In this document: piece by piece, positions 18,968-28,228 of the stretch
How the letters are laid out: each line of letters begins with the position of its first letter
How positions within the stretch are numbered: position 1 is the stretch's first letter
Assembly (NCBI GenBank): GCA_903845195.1
Contig: CAIMWO010000031.1
Coordinates: 1-64,000, forward strand
From: an uncultured Phycisphaerales bacterium
GTDB lineage: Bacteria; Planctomycetota; Phycisphaerae; WQYP01
Direction of reading: 5' to 3'
Length of the DNA: 64,000 bases
Made by a program: the position numbers and the translations under genes
The notes under the pieces: generated by a model
Told to the model about the DNA's origin: nothing
The model's input: only the letters and a program-made list of their open reading frames with translations
Databases searched by the model: none

Positions 18968-19168
18968 GCGGTTGGCTAGTGGCCCCGCAAGCAACGGCCT
19001 CGTGCTTCTTTATGTGTGGATCTCTTCACTGTGGAGTGGCCCGCGTCCGAGAAGAACGCCGCAATTAGTGTGAATGCCTAATTTTTGAAGTTTGAAATGC
19101 CGACAAGAGCGATATGACATCCAGTCACACAGCCGCGACTCTCGAGTCCTTTTGTCAGAGAAATAAAT

Positions 19169-19486
19169 ATGAAAACCTTCACCGGAGCCAGCGATGCCGG
19201 CCCCTATCCATTGAACGCTATTTTTAGTGACCCGATCCCTGTAACGATGCGAGCGCTTCGTGCCGGTAAGGCCTCCCCCTCCAGACTGAAGATCGTGGAT
19301 ATGCCGGAGTTGGTCAGTATCAAACGTCTCGCCGCTCATTTCGACGCCCATCGCGCGTCGGTGCGACGGTGGCTGGATGAGGCAGGGATTCAGCCCGTCG
19401 CCCTGGGAAATGGGCGTAAGGGCGCGATTCGGTATCGGATGTCTGAGGTCAAGGGGTGGATTGAGAGTCGCCCCAATGTGAGGTAA
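19169..19486 (+). CDS. excisionase-like HTH protein
   Basis: This encodes a small protein of up to 105 residues. Its last 60 residues form a MerR/excisionase-type winged helix (VSIKRLAAHFDAHRASVRRW, then IRYRMSEVKGWIES), the fold that recruits or directs tyrosine integrases. The first 44 residues are not conserved-looking, and an internal ATG at 19301 may be the real start. The stop is two bases before the integrase start, so the two are translated together. Confidence 0.7.
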   Translation: MKTFTGASDAGPYPLNAIFSDPIPVTMRALRAGKASPSRLKIVDMPELVSIKRLAAHFDAHRASVRRWLDEAGIQPVALGNGRKGAIRYRMSEVKGWIESRPNVR

Positions 19487-19488
19487 TC

Positions 19489-20625
19489 ATGGCCAGTATC
19501 TACAAACGACAGAAAGCATATTGGGTTTCCTATATGGTGGGCGGAAGAAACGTCTGCCGATCACTGGGCACCGCAAATGCCCGTGAGGCGGAAGAACTCA
19601 AACGGAAGTATGAGGCGCTTAACGCGAACGGGCTTCTGCCCCAGCCCTCCAACACGCCAATCGGGCCATTCTTGCAGTCGCTGTGCGCATTTTGGCGCCA
19701 AACCCGTGGCGGAAAGAGTGCCGAGAATGATATCGGGCGATTGCGGCGTATCTTCGGGCCGTGCTGTGAGGCGTTGAAGCTTCGCTCCCACACTCCCCAT
19801 AGCTTCCGCACCCGACGATACGAAATACTAAGTGCTGCGGACGCTCGATCAGGACGCTATCTACCCGTCCGCAAACTCGAGGATCTGACCCCCGAGGCGA
19901 TCGCACGATACCTCGAGCGACGCGTGGTTCACGATGGCATCGTTGGTAAGACGGCCAATCACCTGCGAATTGTTCTGAGCGGGGTGTTTGCATATGCCCG
20001 GAAATACCACGGCTACCGGTGCCCGCACCCTGACTATCTCAATCCCATCCAGGGAGTCGAAAGATTCCCGGAAAAGCAGCCCGTGATCAAATACCTTTCG
20101 GCGACCGACATCATCGTCCAATTGGAGGCCCTCTCGGATCAACCGGAGATTCGGGCGATGGTGGCAGTCTACATCTATGCAGGGCTGCGGCGGTCGGAAG
20201 CTCTCTGGCTGACGCCCAATGATGTTGATCTTGAGGAGCGGGTCATTCGCGTACGCAAGAAAGAAGTTGAAAAGAGTCGATGGCAACCGAAGACGGGCAT
20301 CGATCGGGTTGTACCGATTGGCTCAAAACTGCTGGCCGAGCTTCAGGTCTACCTCCCACGCCAGCATGGGACGTGGTTCTTCACGTCGCCGGATGGCCAG
20401 CGGTGGGATCCCGACAACTTCTCCCGCTACCTTCGCGACCTTAACAAGGCATTGGGCCATACCTGGAACTGCAAAGAATTTCGGCACACATTCGGCAGTC
20501 AGCTCGCACAAAAGGGCCGGAGCCTTTTTAAGATCAGCGCCATGATGGGCAATAGTCCTGAAATCTGTCGCAAGTATTACGCCGCGCTTGTGCCTCACGA
20601 GATGCACGACGACGTGGAGTTTTGA
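19489..20625 (+). CDS. tyrosine recombinase (integrase)
   Basis: This encodes a 378-residue phage-type integrase. The N-terminus (IYKRQKAYWVSYMVGGRNV) is an arm-binding-like domain, followed by a core-binding domain and a catalytic domain from about residue 200. Visible catalytic residues are the first Arg in GLRRSEA (near 232), the second Arg in FRHTFGSQ (near 330) and the nucleophile Tyr in CRKYYAAL (near 363). The His normally three residues before the second Arg is replaced (CKEFRH), and the usual GHS is GNS. I recall that pattern from a planctomycete integrase branch, so it is probably functional. It likely integrates at the tRNA-fMet 3' end. Sequence from its stop to 20887 holds no gene. 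Confidence 0.9.
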   Translation: MASIYKRQKAYWVSYMVGGRNVCRSLGTANAREAEELKRKYEALNANGLLPQPSNTPIGPFLQSLCAFWRQTRGGKSAENDIGRLRRIFGPCCEALKLRSHTPHSFRTRRYEILSAADARSGRYLPVRKLEDLTPEAIARYLERRVVHDGIVGKTANHLRIVLSGVFAYARKYHGYRCPHPDYLNPIQGVERFPEKQPVIKYLSATDIIVQLEALSDQPEIRAMVAVYIYAGLRRSEALWLTPNDVDLEERVIRVRKKEVEKSRWQPKTGIDRVVPIGSKLLAELQVYLPRQHGTWFFTSPDGQRWDPDNFSRYLRDLNKALGHTWNCKEFRHTFGSQLAQKGRSLFKISAMMGNSPEICRKYYAALVPHEMHDDVEF

Positions 20626-20887
20626 TCGGACACCTCAGGCGGTCTGGTGCAAGCCGGCTAGCTCGCCCTTCATGTCTCCTCGCCGCAACAAGCTGCTCGC
20701 GAGTGGGCGGCTAACGCCTGAGATTTCCTAGTCTGCCGCTTGTTTTCCGGCTCAGCCCCAGGATTGAAGTGGTGAGTGGGGTTGCGGAGCAGGGCAATCG
20801 CATTCTCTATGATTGGACTGTTGCAGGGCTTAGGTCTGGTCCGATGGCTATTTTCCCGGGAAAGAGTGCCGGGAGAAGGAGCCATGG

Positions 20888-21094
20888 ATGGGCCATTCGA
20901 TTGCGAGAGCTTTTGGCAGTCCGAAGGATCCGCGGGACAAGAGCGGGCGGCGGCATTCCCTGCCGGCGCTGGTGAACATTGCGATTTGCGCGGTCATCTG
21001 CGGGTCGGAAGGATGTGCCGACATCGCCGAGTTCGGCCAGTTGCACCTGAAACTCAAACCCGAGGCCGCCTGCCACGCCCGCTTGGGCGGCTAG
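20888..21094 (+). pseudogene. ISAs1 transposase, N-terminal fragment
   Basis: The frame encodes FGSPKDPRDKSGRRHSLPAL followed by a hydrophobic strand and EGCADIAEFGQL, the conserved N-terminal signature of ISAs1-family transposases (DPR...GRRH...CG...IAEFG). It stops after about 69 residues, whereas complete enzymes run to about 350-400. A matching C-terminal piece lies at 24585-24902 on the same strand. Confidence 0.75.
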
Positions 21095-21184
21095 CCGCAA
21101 GCCCTCGGGTGGGGTCGCCGCGTGGCCCACCCTGGCCTCCCGGCAATAACTTGCGACATGCCGCTACATTCGTATACTCGCGGC

Positions 21185-21739
21185 ATGGCCAACAAGATCA
21201 AATTTGCCGATCCGAACCGGGATATTAGCGATCAGTTCACTGACAGTCTTCAGCGGGTTGCTGATGATCCACGCGCGACAATTCTCGTGGGCCCCGGCTT
21301 CATTGAAGCGATGGTGTCGGCGTTGCTTGAAGCGCGGTGTAAGAACAAATCGCGGATCAACGAAAACGGGCGAGAATTCACCCATTCTGTGAAGCTAATT
21401 GTCCTCAACGAAATGGGCGTCATACCGGACGTGCTGCATGAACGACTTCATCATCTGCGGAAGCTCCGAAATGACGCCGCGCACCAGCCGTTATTTGTAA
21501 CCGATGACGCCAAGATCACGGAGATGGCTAAGGACGTGTCACACCAGGGTCACTTCAAACTCTATAAATCTCCGCTGTTTTCCTTCATGACGCAGTGCCT
21601 TCACGAATTGTGGCAACTTGATTACGATTTTTTTGAAGCGCTGTTTGCCCCACGCGGTCGCGAACATCGCTTGAAGATCATCGAGGCAAATGCCCGCACC
21701 AACGCAGCCAGAAGCAAAGCGGTACGTTCGACCAGGTAA
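21185..21739 (+). CDS. DUF4145/HEPN-like protein
   Basis: This encodes a 184-residue helical protein. The segment LHHLRKLRNDAAHQPLF (about 88-104) is the RxxxxxH-like core typical of DUF4145 and related HEPN proteins, which often act as RNases or as their sensory relatives in defence loci. The Arg and His are both present; without a structure I cannot say whether it is catalytic. The ATG at 21185 begins a compact, charged protein; an upstream in-frame start at 21122 has no better support. It converges with the long reverse gene at 21946, and both lie between two halves of an ISAs1 transposase. Confidence 0.6.
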   Translation: MANKIKFADPNRDISDQFTDSLQRVADDPRATILVGPGFIEAMVSALLEARCKNKSRINENGREFTHSVKLIVLNEMGVIPDVLHERLHHLRKLRNDAAHQPLFVTDDAKITEMAKDVSHQGHFKLYKSPLFSFMTQCLHELWQLDYDFFEALFAPRGREHRLKIIEANARTNAARSKAVRSTR

Positions 21740-21945
21740 TGTTTGTGCGGCAGTGGCGTAAGACGCATCGTGCGGGCTCTCTCATTGCCTGCTCTGACCT
21801 CACGCCGCTTTACGGTAGTGATTCTTGATTAGGCCCCCCGAGTCCACTCTTGGCCTCTTTAACGATCTTACTAGCAGGACTTTTCTAGCTACCAGTTGGG
21901 CCTCGTCGAAGCTCGCCAGCGACACTCCCAGCAGGCAGGTCGATT

Positions 21946-24423
21946 TCAGCTGCCTCCTCGAACACATCTCCGCATGGCTCGGACGATTTCCACATCATCA
22001 TTGACATTGATGACGAGTTCCTCAGAGGCAGCCGACTGAGGCGATTTGTAGGCCCATTTGCCGTTACCACGCTCTGTGTCCAAGAGCCACACCACGGGCT
22101 CGCCACTCGCCGGCCCAGATCGAAAAAGCAACCAGGGACTCAAACTGATCATCACTAGCCGCTCGTCCTGACAGACAAGATTGATCTCATGATCAACCGT
22201 ATCCGGGCGTTGGGTTAGCGGGAATTGCCGGGACACTCGGTCCATCAGCGGATTGTCGCCACACAGGCGGCGGAACGTCACCGTCACATTCTGCTGAGTG
22301 GGGCTGACCTTCTCCTGAAACCACGTGGGATAGTCCTCGCAATAAGCCAGAAGCGAGCTTAGCTGCTGAAATAGTGCCCGTATCTCCTCATGCACTCCAG
22401 TGCGGGCGGACATCCCAAGGCTACTCAAGCCATGCCCATGGTATCGGTTACGTAATTCCACCACTCGCCCCAACGGCCCGTTGAGTTGCTCAGGGGATAT
22501 TGCCGTGATCCTGTTGCACAGCTTCGCGAGGGATTGCGGAACGCGCTTCTTAACGATCTCCATCAATCGCCGTCTCGCCTCGACGTTGAATGTGACCCAA
22601 TGACCAAGGCTGGGAATGAATTTTCCAGTGCCGGGACCACTCTTGCCTTTGAGTGTCTCATCAAACCGCGAGAAATCGCTGAGCGCAACGGGGCTGCCTA
22701 GTTGGTGGAGCACGGACATCATGAGGGCCAGGTCGTACCGCACGAGAACCTCGCTCATGACCATCAGTTGTTTGATGCGCTCTGCGATCTCCTGCTCCAA
22801 CTCGTACTTGCGATAGGGGATCGCCAGGATCGACGGTTTGGTGCTGGGCGACGATCGCAAGTCAACACCACCAGCCAACAAGGCCGTCAAGCGCATCATC
22901 CTTTCTCGTATGTGGTCCTGTAGCATGCAGAATTCGACCAAAGTAAACGGCGGACAAATCGACTCATGGTCACTATCCTCCCACATCTGGTAAAACTGCC
23001 TCAGCGTGCCTTTGAAGTCTCCGAACAGATCCTCGCGGCCATGCGCGGCTTCGTCCAATGCACGCCAGATGCCATCCATCTGTCGCAATATCCGCCGTCG
23101 TTCTTCCTCGTTTGGCCACGGAACCTCAAACTCGCGGATGTGTCGTGCACTGATCCGTGGTTCTAACAAGCTGCCAGAAGCGTGGGCGTCGATACGTGCC
23201 TCAACGTGCTGGTCCGCAAAGATAGATAATAAGAACGCGGGGTCATCACATGTTATGCGTAGTACGCGCTCCGCCGTGCCTTGCTCTGGTGCGGCGAGCA
23301 TGAGAGTGCCGCCATGGATTCCGTCAAGTGGCATCCAGCAAGTCTTGGGTTCCGGCGTGCTAGAGGGCCACGCGGCGAGTTCGTGCAATTCACAGAACTC
23401 GTCCATCCGCAGCAACGGGAATCGGTCATAGCCGGCAAAGTGGTTGAGAGGGACTTCCTCGCGGGCACGGTCATGCACGTGCCAGTCGTAGCTGAGCATC
23501 AGGTCGTCACGTTCCCAGACGATATCATCCTCCGTGCGGGGTGCATGGCCGTAGACGATTTTGAGCAGGGACGCGACGTAATCGGCCGATCGGAGTTGGT
23601 CCGCCGAGTGGGTTGAGAAGAACCGGGTATGAACGTGGAGTCGGGGAGACGGCGCAAGGCAAGCAAGGGTCAGCGGCGTGCCATCCATGGACCAACCCAA
23701 CAGATAAGTGGGCACAAGCTGAATGCACTGATTAGTCCACATTTCCCCAGGCTTCGCTTCGGGAATGCCGATCTTGAACTGCTGGGAGCTTTCGCGGAGG
23801 CTGTCGCGGAGGCTGTCGCGGAATCGCTCGTCGAAACGTCTTTCTTCCCGGAAGCACTCATTGTAGTAGCGTAGCAGTTCTCCCGAGTGCGTTGCCTCCA
23901 ACTCCGAGTCAGGACAGACAGCCAACACGCCACCACCGGGAGGGAGCAATCCAGATAGAAGCAGCGCCCCGCTGGTATTGCTTCGGAGTAGCCTCTTGGG
24001 AATCCGCAACTTCTCAAAGTCGGCATACTTGGTCTGAAAGTCCTCCGGCATGTCCGGCGATTGCCAGCGGCCAACTTCAAGCACCGAAGGAAGGGGTAAT
24101 TGCTTGGCCACGTCTACTTCGGCAGGTAATACCAGGTAGAACGCAAAACCTTGCCACCCAAAGCGCTCCCAGATCTGCTCCAGGAGTGTTCGCAGGTTTG
24201 TCGTTGCGTCCAATGCAAAGTTTGCTGAGGGAGGAAAACCGGATTCATCGTCCGGCGATTCCGAACACAGCTCGCTCAAAGCAGGGGCAAATTCTGCGAG
24301 TTCTTCATCAGTTGGACCGACAACTACCACGCGCTCAAACGTCATCTCCTTGTCCTGCCGCGCAATGAAGAACGAATTCAGAATGGGCAGGGCCGATGCC
24401 ATAACTTGTTGTCTTGTAATCAT
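21946..24423 (-). CDS. large unknown protein with MTase-tail-like segments
   Basis: This encodes an 825-residue soluble protein that I do not recognise. Two segments recall DNA methylase and specificity modules. Near 155-190, LLLSGLLPPGGGVLAVCPDS resembles the strand after the catalytic motif in N6-adenine methylases. Near 440, LEPRISARHIREFEVPWPN followed by EEERRRI resembles the target-recognition joint of type I specificity proteins. The motifs GxG (AdoMet binding) and NPPY are absent, so methylation is unlikely. The C-terminal third is helical and includes ELRNRYHGHG, reminiscent of HEPN-type helices, and ends in a beta-rich part. The start at 24423 avoids reading into the ISAs1 fragment; the site is weak. 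Base use resembles the neighbours. Confidence 0.6.
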   Translation of the reverse strand: MITRQQVMASALPILNSFFIARQDKEMTFERVVVVGPTDEELAEFAPALSELCSESPDDESGFPPSANFALDATTNLRTLLEQIWERFGWQGFAFYLVLPAEVDVAKQLPLPSVLEVGRWQSPDMPEDFQTKYADFEKLRIPKRLLRSNTSGALLLSGLLPPGGGVLAVCPDSELEATHSGELLRYYNECFREERRFDERFRDSLRDSLRESSQQFKIGIPEAKPGEMWTNQCIQLVPTYLLGWSMDGTPLTLACLAPSPRLHVHTRFFSTHSADQLRSADYVASLLKIVYGHAPRTEDDIVWERDDLMLSYDWHVHDRAREEVPLNHFAGYDRFPLLRMDEFCELHELAAWPSSTPEPKTCWMPLDGIHGGTLMLAAPEQGTAERVLRITCDDPAFLLSIFADQHVEARIDAHASGSLLEPRISARHIREFEVPWPNEEERRRILRQMDGIWRALDEAAHGREDLFGDFKGTLRQFYQMWEDSDHESICPPFTLVEFCMLQDHIRERMMRLTALLAGGVDLRSSPSTKPSILAIPYRKYELEQEIAERIKQLMVMSEVLVRYDLALMMSVLHQLGSPVALSDFSRFDETLKGKSGPGTGKFIPSLGHWVTFNVEARRRLMEIVKKRVPQSLAKLCNRITAISPEQLNGPLGRVVELRNRYHGHGLSSLGMSARTGVHEEIRALFQQLSSLLAYCEDYPTWFQEKVSPTQQNVTVTFRRLCGDNPLMDRVSRQFPLTQRPDTVDHEINLVCQDERLVMISLSPWLLFRSGPASGEPVVWLLDTERGNGKWAYKSPQSAASEELVINVNDDVEIVRAMRRCVRGGS

Positions 24424-24584
24424 GGTGTTTATCGTAAGGGCGGAGCGGCTTCGCGTACAACGAGCCGAGGAATAGGACGCGTGACGTAAAGCTGCAGGGA
24501 GACGCTGGTGAGCACGCCCGCCAAGACTTACGACTTGGTTGCGGACGAGATGCTGGTGTTGGCTCCAGGTGTCCGCCACACGGG

Positions 24585-24902
24585 GAAACCCTCGGCGGCA
24601 AGACCACCACCAAACGTCGCTACTTTATCTCCAGCCTCCCCGGCGATGACCCTTAGACTTTGGCCGCGGCGATCCGCGGCCATTGGGGCATGGAAAACCC
24701 CCTGCACTGGACCCTTGATGTGGTGTTCCGCGACGATGCCAGTCGGGTCCATGCCGGTCACGGAGCCGAAAACCTCTCCCGCCTCCACCGTGCCGCCTTG
24801 AACATGCTCCAACGCGAGGCCACCCGCAAGACCTCGATCCGCGCCAAGCGCCTCCGCGCCGACTGGGACCCCAACTACCTGCTCCTCATCCTTCAAACTT
24901 GA
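24585..24902 (+). pseudogene. ISAs1 transposase, C-terminal fragment
   Basis: Translation gives RRYFISSLPGDD, an in-frame stop, then AAAIRGHWGMENPLHWTLDV and SRVHAGHGAENLSRLHRAAL, ending KRLRADWDPNYLL. This is the conserved C-terminus of ISAs1 transposases (IRGHWxxENxLHWxLDV). The internal stop and the missing front make it inactive. It is on the same strand as the N-terminal piece at 20888-21094. Confidence 0.8.
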
Positions 24903-25138
24903 GAATACGATTGCCCTGGGTTGCGGAGTGGCTCACGCCGACCTTCCTGGACTACTTGCTCGACGATGTCGAGTTTGCGGGGATGGGTATAAGAGCCACA
25001 TTTACAGGAACCCGGCAACCACACGTTCCAGAACTGCCAGTGGATGTGGCCCAAGGGTGAAGCAACTGCTAGGAAAAGGACCTCGTAAGGCTCGTGTGAA
25101 CGACTGTAAGGCCACATTCGCTCATTCTTTTGTACTGT

Positions 25139-25179
25139 GTTGCAGAAGTCACTGTATCTGCTGCAGTGACTTCTGCAAC
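25139..25179. repeat. perfect 16-bp inverted repeat
   Basis: The arms gttgcagaagtcactg (25139-25154) and cagtgacttctgcaac (25164-25179) are exact complements around a 9-base loop. It lies 26 bases beyond the stop of the reverse HNH gene and could end its transcript or protect its 3' end. No T-run follows on that strand, so a classical terminator is not certain. Confidence 0.7.
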
Positions 25180-25204
25180 GATCTCGAGACGAATGGTGGT
25201 CTCG

Positions 25205-26119
25205 CTAAGCACGGCCCAGAAAGCAGTGCTGACGATGCCATTGCACGTATTCGCGCCCGGGCCATTGGTCTCGGCTCTTCGGCAGGCGAAGATGGCATCC
25301 CTCATATGCAGCCAGCTCCCGGCCATCAGGACTCATCTCAGCGAAGTGGCCGCGCGCAACTAGTACACGCAGATCTTCGTCAATCGTCCATAGTCCTTCA
25401 TCGAAGAGCCAGTGGGCGTTCTTGCAGAGCGCAATCCCATTACGTGGGTCATTGTTGCGTGAATCCGCAAACTGGTGAATGTGGGCAGCATCCACGATAC
25501 TTCCGGCATCGATCGTCAACAGGCGATACCCGGTGAGTGCACAGGTGTAGTCGTATTTGGCGACGACTTGCAGGCGGAATCTCGCCTCTCGGCCTGGGGC
25601 GAGGGCCAGCGGATCGTCCACCTGGGCGTCATGCTCTATCTGCTCGTCGTCCGGTACATCGCGGCCAATGATGGCGTAGAGTGCCGCCCGCTCACCTGAA
25701 GTGAAATACTTGGCAATCAGCAGGCGCCGGGCGCGATCTCGGGCCACCGGATCAGCCATGAGCGCCCGGAAAGCCGGAGAGAAGGCGGAGAACACACTCA
25801 AACGACTGTCTGGCGAGGGCGTTCCGTCGGCCAATAGAGGGTGCCATATGCCATCTCCAGCAAGATGGTGGAATGGCAAACGAATATCGGGCCGTTGGCG
25901 GCGTCTATGCGCAACCACGGTCCAGTACGTGCAGAATCGAAACGCCAGCTCTGGAGTCAGCGGTAGTGGGTCAGGAATATACTGTTCCTCCGCCATGTCG
26001 AGGATGGTTAGTAGCAGCAGTGGCTTGTGGGGGGCAGGGTCGCCCGAAGCTCGATCGACGCGCAGGTTGGCCAGTGATCCGAGCAGATCTGAGAAGAACT
26101 CTCTCGGGGAAGTCGCCAT
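25205..26119 (-). CDS. HNH restriction endonuclease, possible PT-DNA reader
   Basis: This encodes a 304-residue nuclease. The C-terminal HNH fold is clear: a CALTG turn, DAAHIHQFADSRNNDPRNG (about 209-227), and CKNAHWLFDEG, giving the ordered His-Asn-His metal site found in McrA-type enzymes. The N-terminal 110 residues (HKPLLLLTILD ... PFHHLAGDGIWHPL) resemble the sulfur-binding domain of ScoMcrA-like enzymes, which read phosphorothioated DNA; that is recognition of a pattern and not a proven match. A type IV restriction role is plausible. A GAGG site precedes the ATG. It is the last gene of a three-gene operon, 11 bases after the receiver protein. Confidence 0.75.
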   Translation of the reverse strand: MATSPREFFSDLLGSLANLRVDRASGDPAPHKPLLLLTILDMAEEQYIPDPLPLTPELAFRFCTYWTVVAHRRRQRPDIRLPFHHLAGDGIWHPLLADGTPSPDSRLSVFSAFSPAFRALMADPVARDRARRLLIAKYFTSGERAALYAIIGRDVPDDEQIEHDAQVDDPLALAPGREARFRLQVVAKYDYTCALTGYRLLTIDAGSIVDAAHIHQFADSRNNDPRNGIALCKNAHWLFDEGLWTIDEDLRVLVARGHFAEMSPDGRELAAYEGCHLRLPKSRDQWPGREYVQWHRQHCFLGRA

Positions 26120-26130
26120 GGTGCCTCAAC

Positions 26131-28158
26131 CTAGAGCGCGTCTGACGGGATAGGGGGACTTCCGCCCGCTAACGGCGGCGGATTGCCTCGTGACGACGCA
26201 TTGCTGCCATTGTCGTCACAAGGGCGCGAAGCAGCAGGAGGGGTCGAGGTGCCAATCGCCTCTCTTGGTGGCTCTTCGTCCTTTTCTGCTGTGGGTGTTT
26301 CCGTCTTGGGGGCAGGCGGGATAAGCCCCTCGGGTTTCACATACGTCCCGCTGAACCAAGTGAGATAGATAGTCTCGCGATCTTCTCTTATGCCGACCTT
26401 GAATTCCTTCAGCTTGGCGCGAAATTCTGGTTTCGAAAGATAGCACCTAAGCTCCCCGAGTACTCGAGGAGGCAAAATGTTATTTGTTTCGCTGCAAAAC
26501 AGCTTTTCGCTGCCGACGCCAAGCGCCCAAAGTGGTCCATCGTCAGCCTTGGCGTTGTCGTTCTCCATCACATCACACACGCCAAGCTTGTCGAACGTTT
26601 TTTTGTCGGGAACATGATAAAGCTCGGCCTTTCGCATTCGAAGATGCGACGAAACATCGTCAGTACCTACCGAGAGTAGGTCCGCTGCGTACCTCATCTG
26701 TACCTTCTCGGCTTCCTGAGTGCGCAGACGACCCCACTTCTTAAAGTATCTGGCGCCTGGAGCGAGTTCCATCCAGGGCACCAAAGAAGGGGTCTGAAGG
26801 CTCCAACAAAGCCAGCTCAATTTCCCTTCTGGGTCTAGCATAAGAGGCGTGGCGACCAGGTTACCAGCCGATGAAGGGGGGCGAGTGGTTTGGATTTTGC
26901 CATTTAATAGAAGGATTGTGCATACTTTGGGAGCAATCTTTCCATCTTCATGACGGAGTTCAAGATCGCATTCTGGCGTAATGACGAGGAAGTAGTTCTC
27001 CCCATCCCCCAGGAGCGTGTAGATGTCACCGAACCCGATAGGCGAGTTGAGAGCATAGTTACTTTGATCATAGAGAAGTTTGGAATGTATTCGGTGCAGG
27101 GAATGGCTCCCGAGTCCTTCAGGGACCATCATCTGTGCCTTCTCAAGTGTATCCATAAACTGTTCGAGACTAGCCCGTACGTCGCCGTCGTTACGCAGTT
27201 CGGCACTCAGTAGCCCGCTGAAGAGCCCCAGCAAGTGGTCCGCCAGTTTTGCGCGTTGCTGCGTGTCTCCTCCGGTAAGTCGTGCGGCAAATGGGTTAAA
27301 GTCCGCCGGAAGCAGTCCGCAGGTTTCGGATGCAACGCGGTCAACAGTCTTCCTCGCCGCTTTCCGCAACCCGCGTACGTGATCGAAATACGCTTGGCCC
27401 ATCGGTAGAGAAGTGACCAAATCGTACAAAAGGAACATGAATTGACTGCGTGCATCTAGTGTAGACTTTTCCATGTACCGAAAATTGGAGCGGAGATAAC
27501 CACCTCCTTCGCGTGCAACCATCTCCCACTGCGCTTCGCCAGGCCGGTCGGCAACGCTGCGAGACATTAGGATGGCTGCCGGGGGCTCGCCATTCTCTCG
27601 TGCCCACACTTGCCCAATTAGTTCCCCAAGAAGTGCCGACGCGTCTTTGCCAGCCGTATCCGGCTGCTCAGGTTGAAGACGGTAGTCTATGAAGTATAAC
27701 TTCTCGTCTCTGGGGACAGTGGCGTCCAGTCGCCAATGTCGCAATGGAGTGATGTTGAGTTCCCGCAGGTAACCTTCTAGCAGACGTAACGCAGGCTCAG
27801 CCCGGGGCGGGGCCGTCATAAGGGATACTGCTGTCACGTCCTTCGATAGCACTACCAGCCGTTCAATCTCTCGAACTGCCAAGTCGTCGGGATATGCATC
27901 CACATTGCCCGTCGTTTTCGCGACTTCTGCAACGATCTTCTCGTACAGTGAAGGCGCTTCGGCCCGCGCGTATTCGACTAACAGTACCCAATCGGTTGGG
28001 CTGACGCCGGGAGCAAAGGCGTCATCAATGATAACCGCCCGTGTTATCTTGAGGTCGTCTAGGCCAGCCGCTACTAGTTCTTTCACATCCTTTTGTTTCG
28101 GGGCCATTTCCCGATCGCGCTTTGCGGGCACTGCGTCGTCACTTCCAGATGTAGTCAT
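26131..28158 (-). CDS. receiver-domain protein with unknown output
   Basis: This encodes a 675-residue protein. Residues 38-235 look like a receiver domain with an insertion: acidic pair D45-D46 in AVIIDDAF, candidate phospho-acceptor D158 in YFIDYRL, S199 in ILMSRS and conserved Lys K231 in YMEKS. That is the full receiver quartet, spaced more widely than usual. The remaining 440 residues do not contain a DNA-binding domain that I recognise. They include a helical stretch and a beta segment (FGDIYTLLGDGENYFLVITP, then ECDL), so output may be protein-protein or catalytic. The tail is Pro/Glu/Thr-rich. The GGAG site precedes the ATG. The kinase-like ATPase gene lies 70 bases upstream and the HNH gene 11 bases downstream, implying a phosphorelay that controls a nuclease. 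Confidence 0.65.
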   Translation of the reverse strand: MTTSGSDDAVPAKRDREMAPKQKDVKELVAAGLDDLKITRAVIIDDAFAPGVSPTDWVLLVEYARAEAPSLYEKIVAEVAKTTGNVDAYPDDLAVREIERLVVLSKDVTAVSLMTAPPRAEPALRLLEGYLRELNITPLRHWRLDATVPRDEKLYFIDYRLQPEQPDTAGKDASALLGELIGQVWARENGEPPAAILMSRSVADRPGEAQWEMVAREGGGYLRSNFRYMEKSTLDARSQFMFLLYDLVTSLPMGQAYFDHVRGLRKAARKTVDRVASETCGLLPADFNPFAARLTGGDTQQRAKLADHLLGLFSGLLSAELRNDGDVRASLEQFMDTLEKAQMMVPEGLGSHSLHRIHSKLLYDQSNYALNSPIGFGDIYTLLGDGENYFLVITPECDLELRHEDGKIAPKVCTILLLNGKIQTTRPPSSAGNLVATPLMLDPEGKLSWLCWSLQTPSLVPWMELAPGARYFKKWGRLRTQEAEKVQMRYAADLLSVGTDDVSSHLRMRKAELYHVPDKKTFDKLGVCDVMENDNAKADDGPLWALGVGSEKLFCSETNNILPPRVLGELRCYLSKPEFRAKLKEFKVGIREDRETIYLTWFSGTYVKPEGLIPPAPKTETPTAEKDEEPPREAIGTSTPPAASRPCDDNGSNASSRGNPPPLAGGSPPIPSDAL

Positions 28159-28228
28159 ATGCTTATCTCCAGTCTCTATTCCGCCCGCACTCGACCTTCG
28201 GCATTGCTGGCCTCGTGTAGGATGTTGT

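Noticed and set aside
21946-24423. Active N6-adenine methylase
   Set aside because: Some tail-like segments are present but the AdoMet-binding and catalytic motifs are absent.
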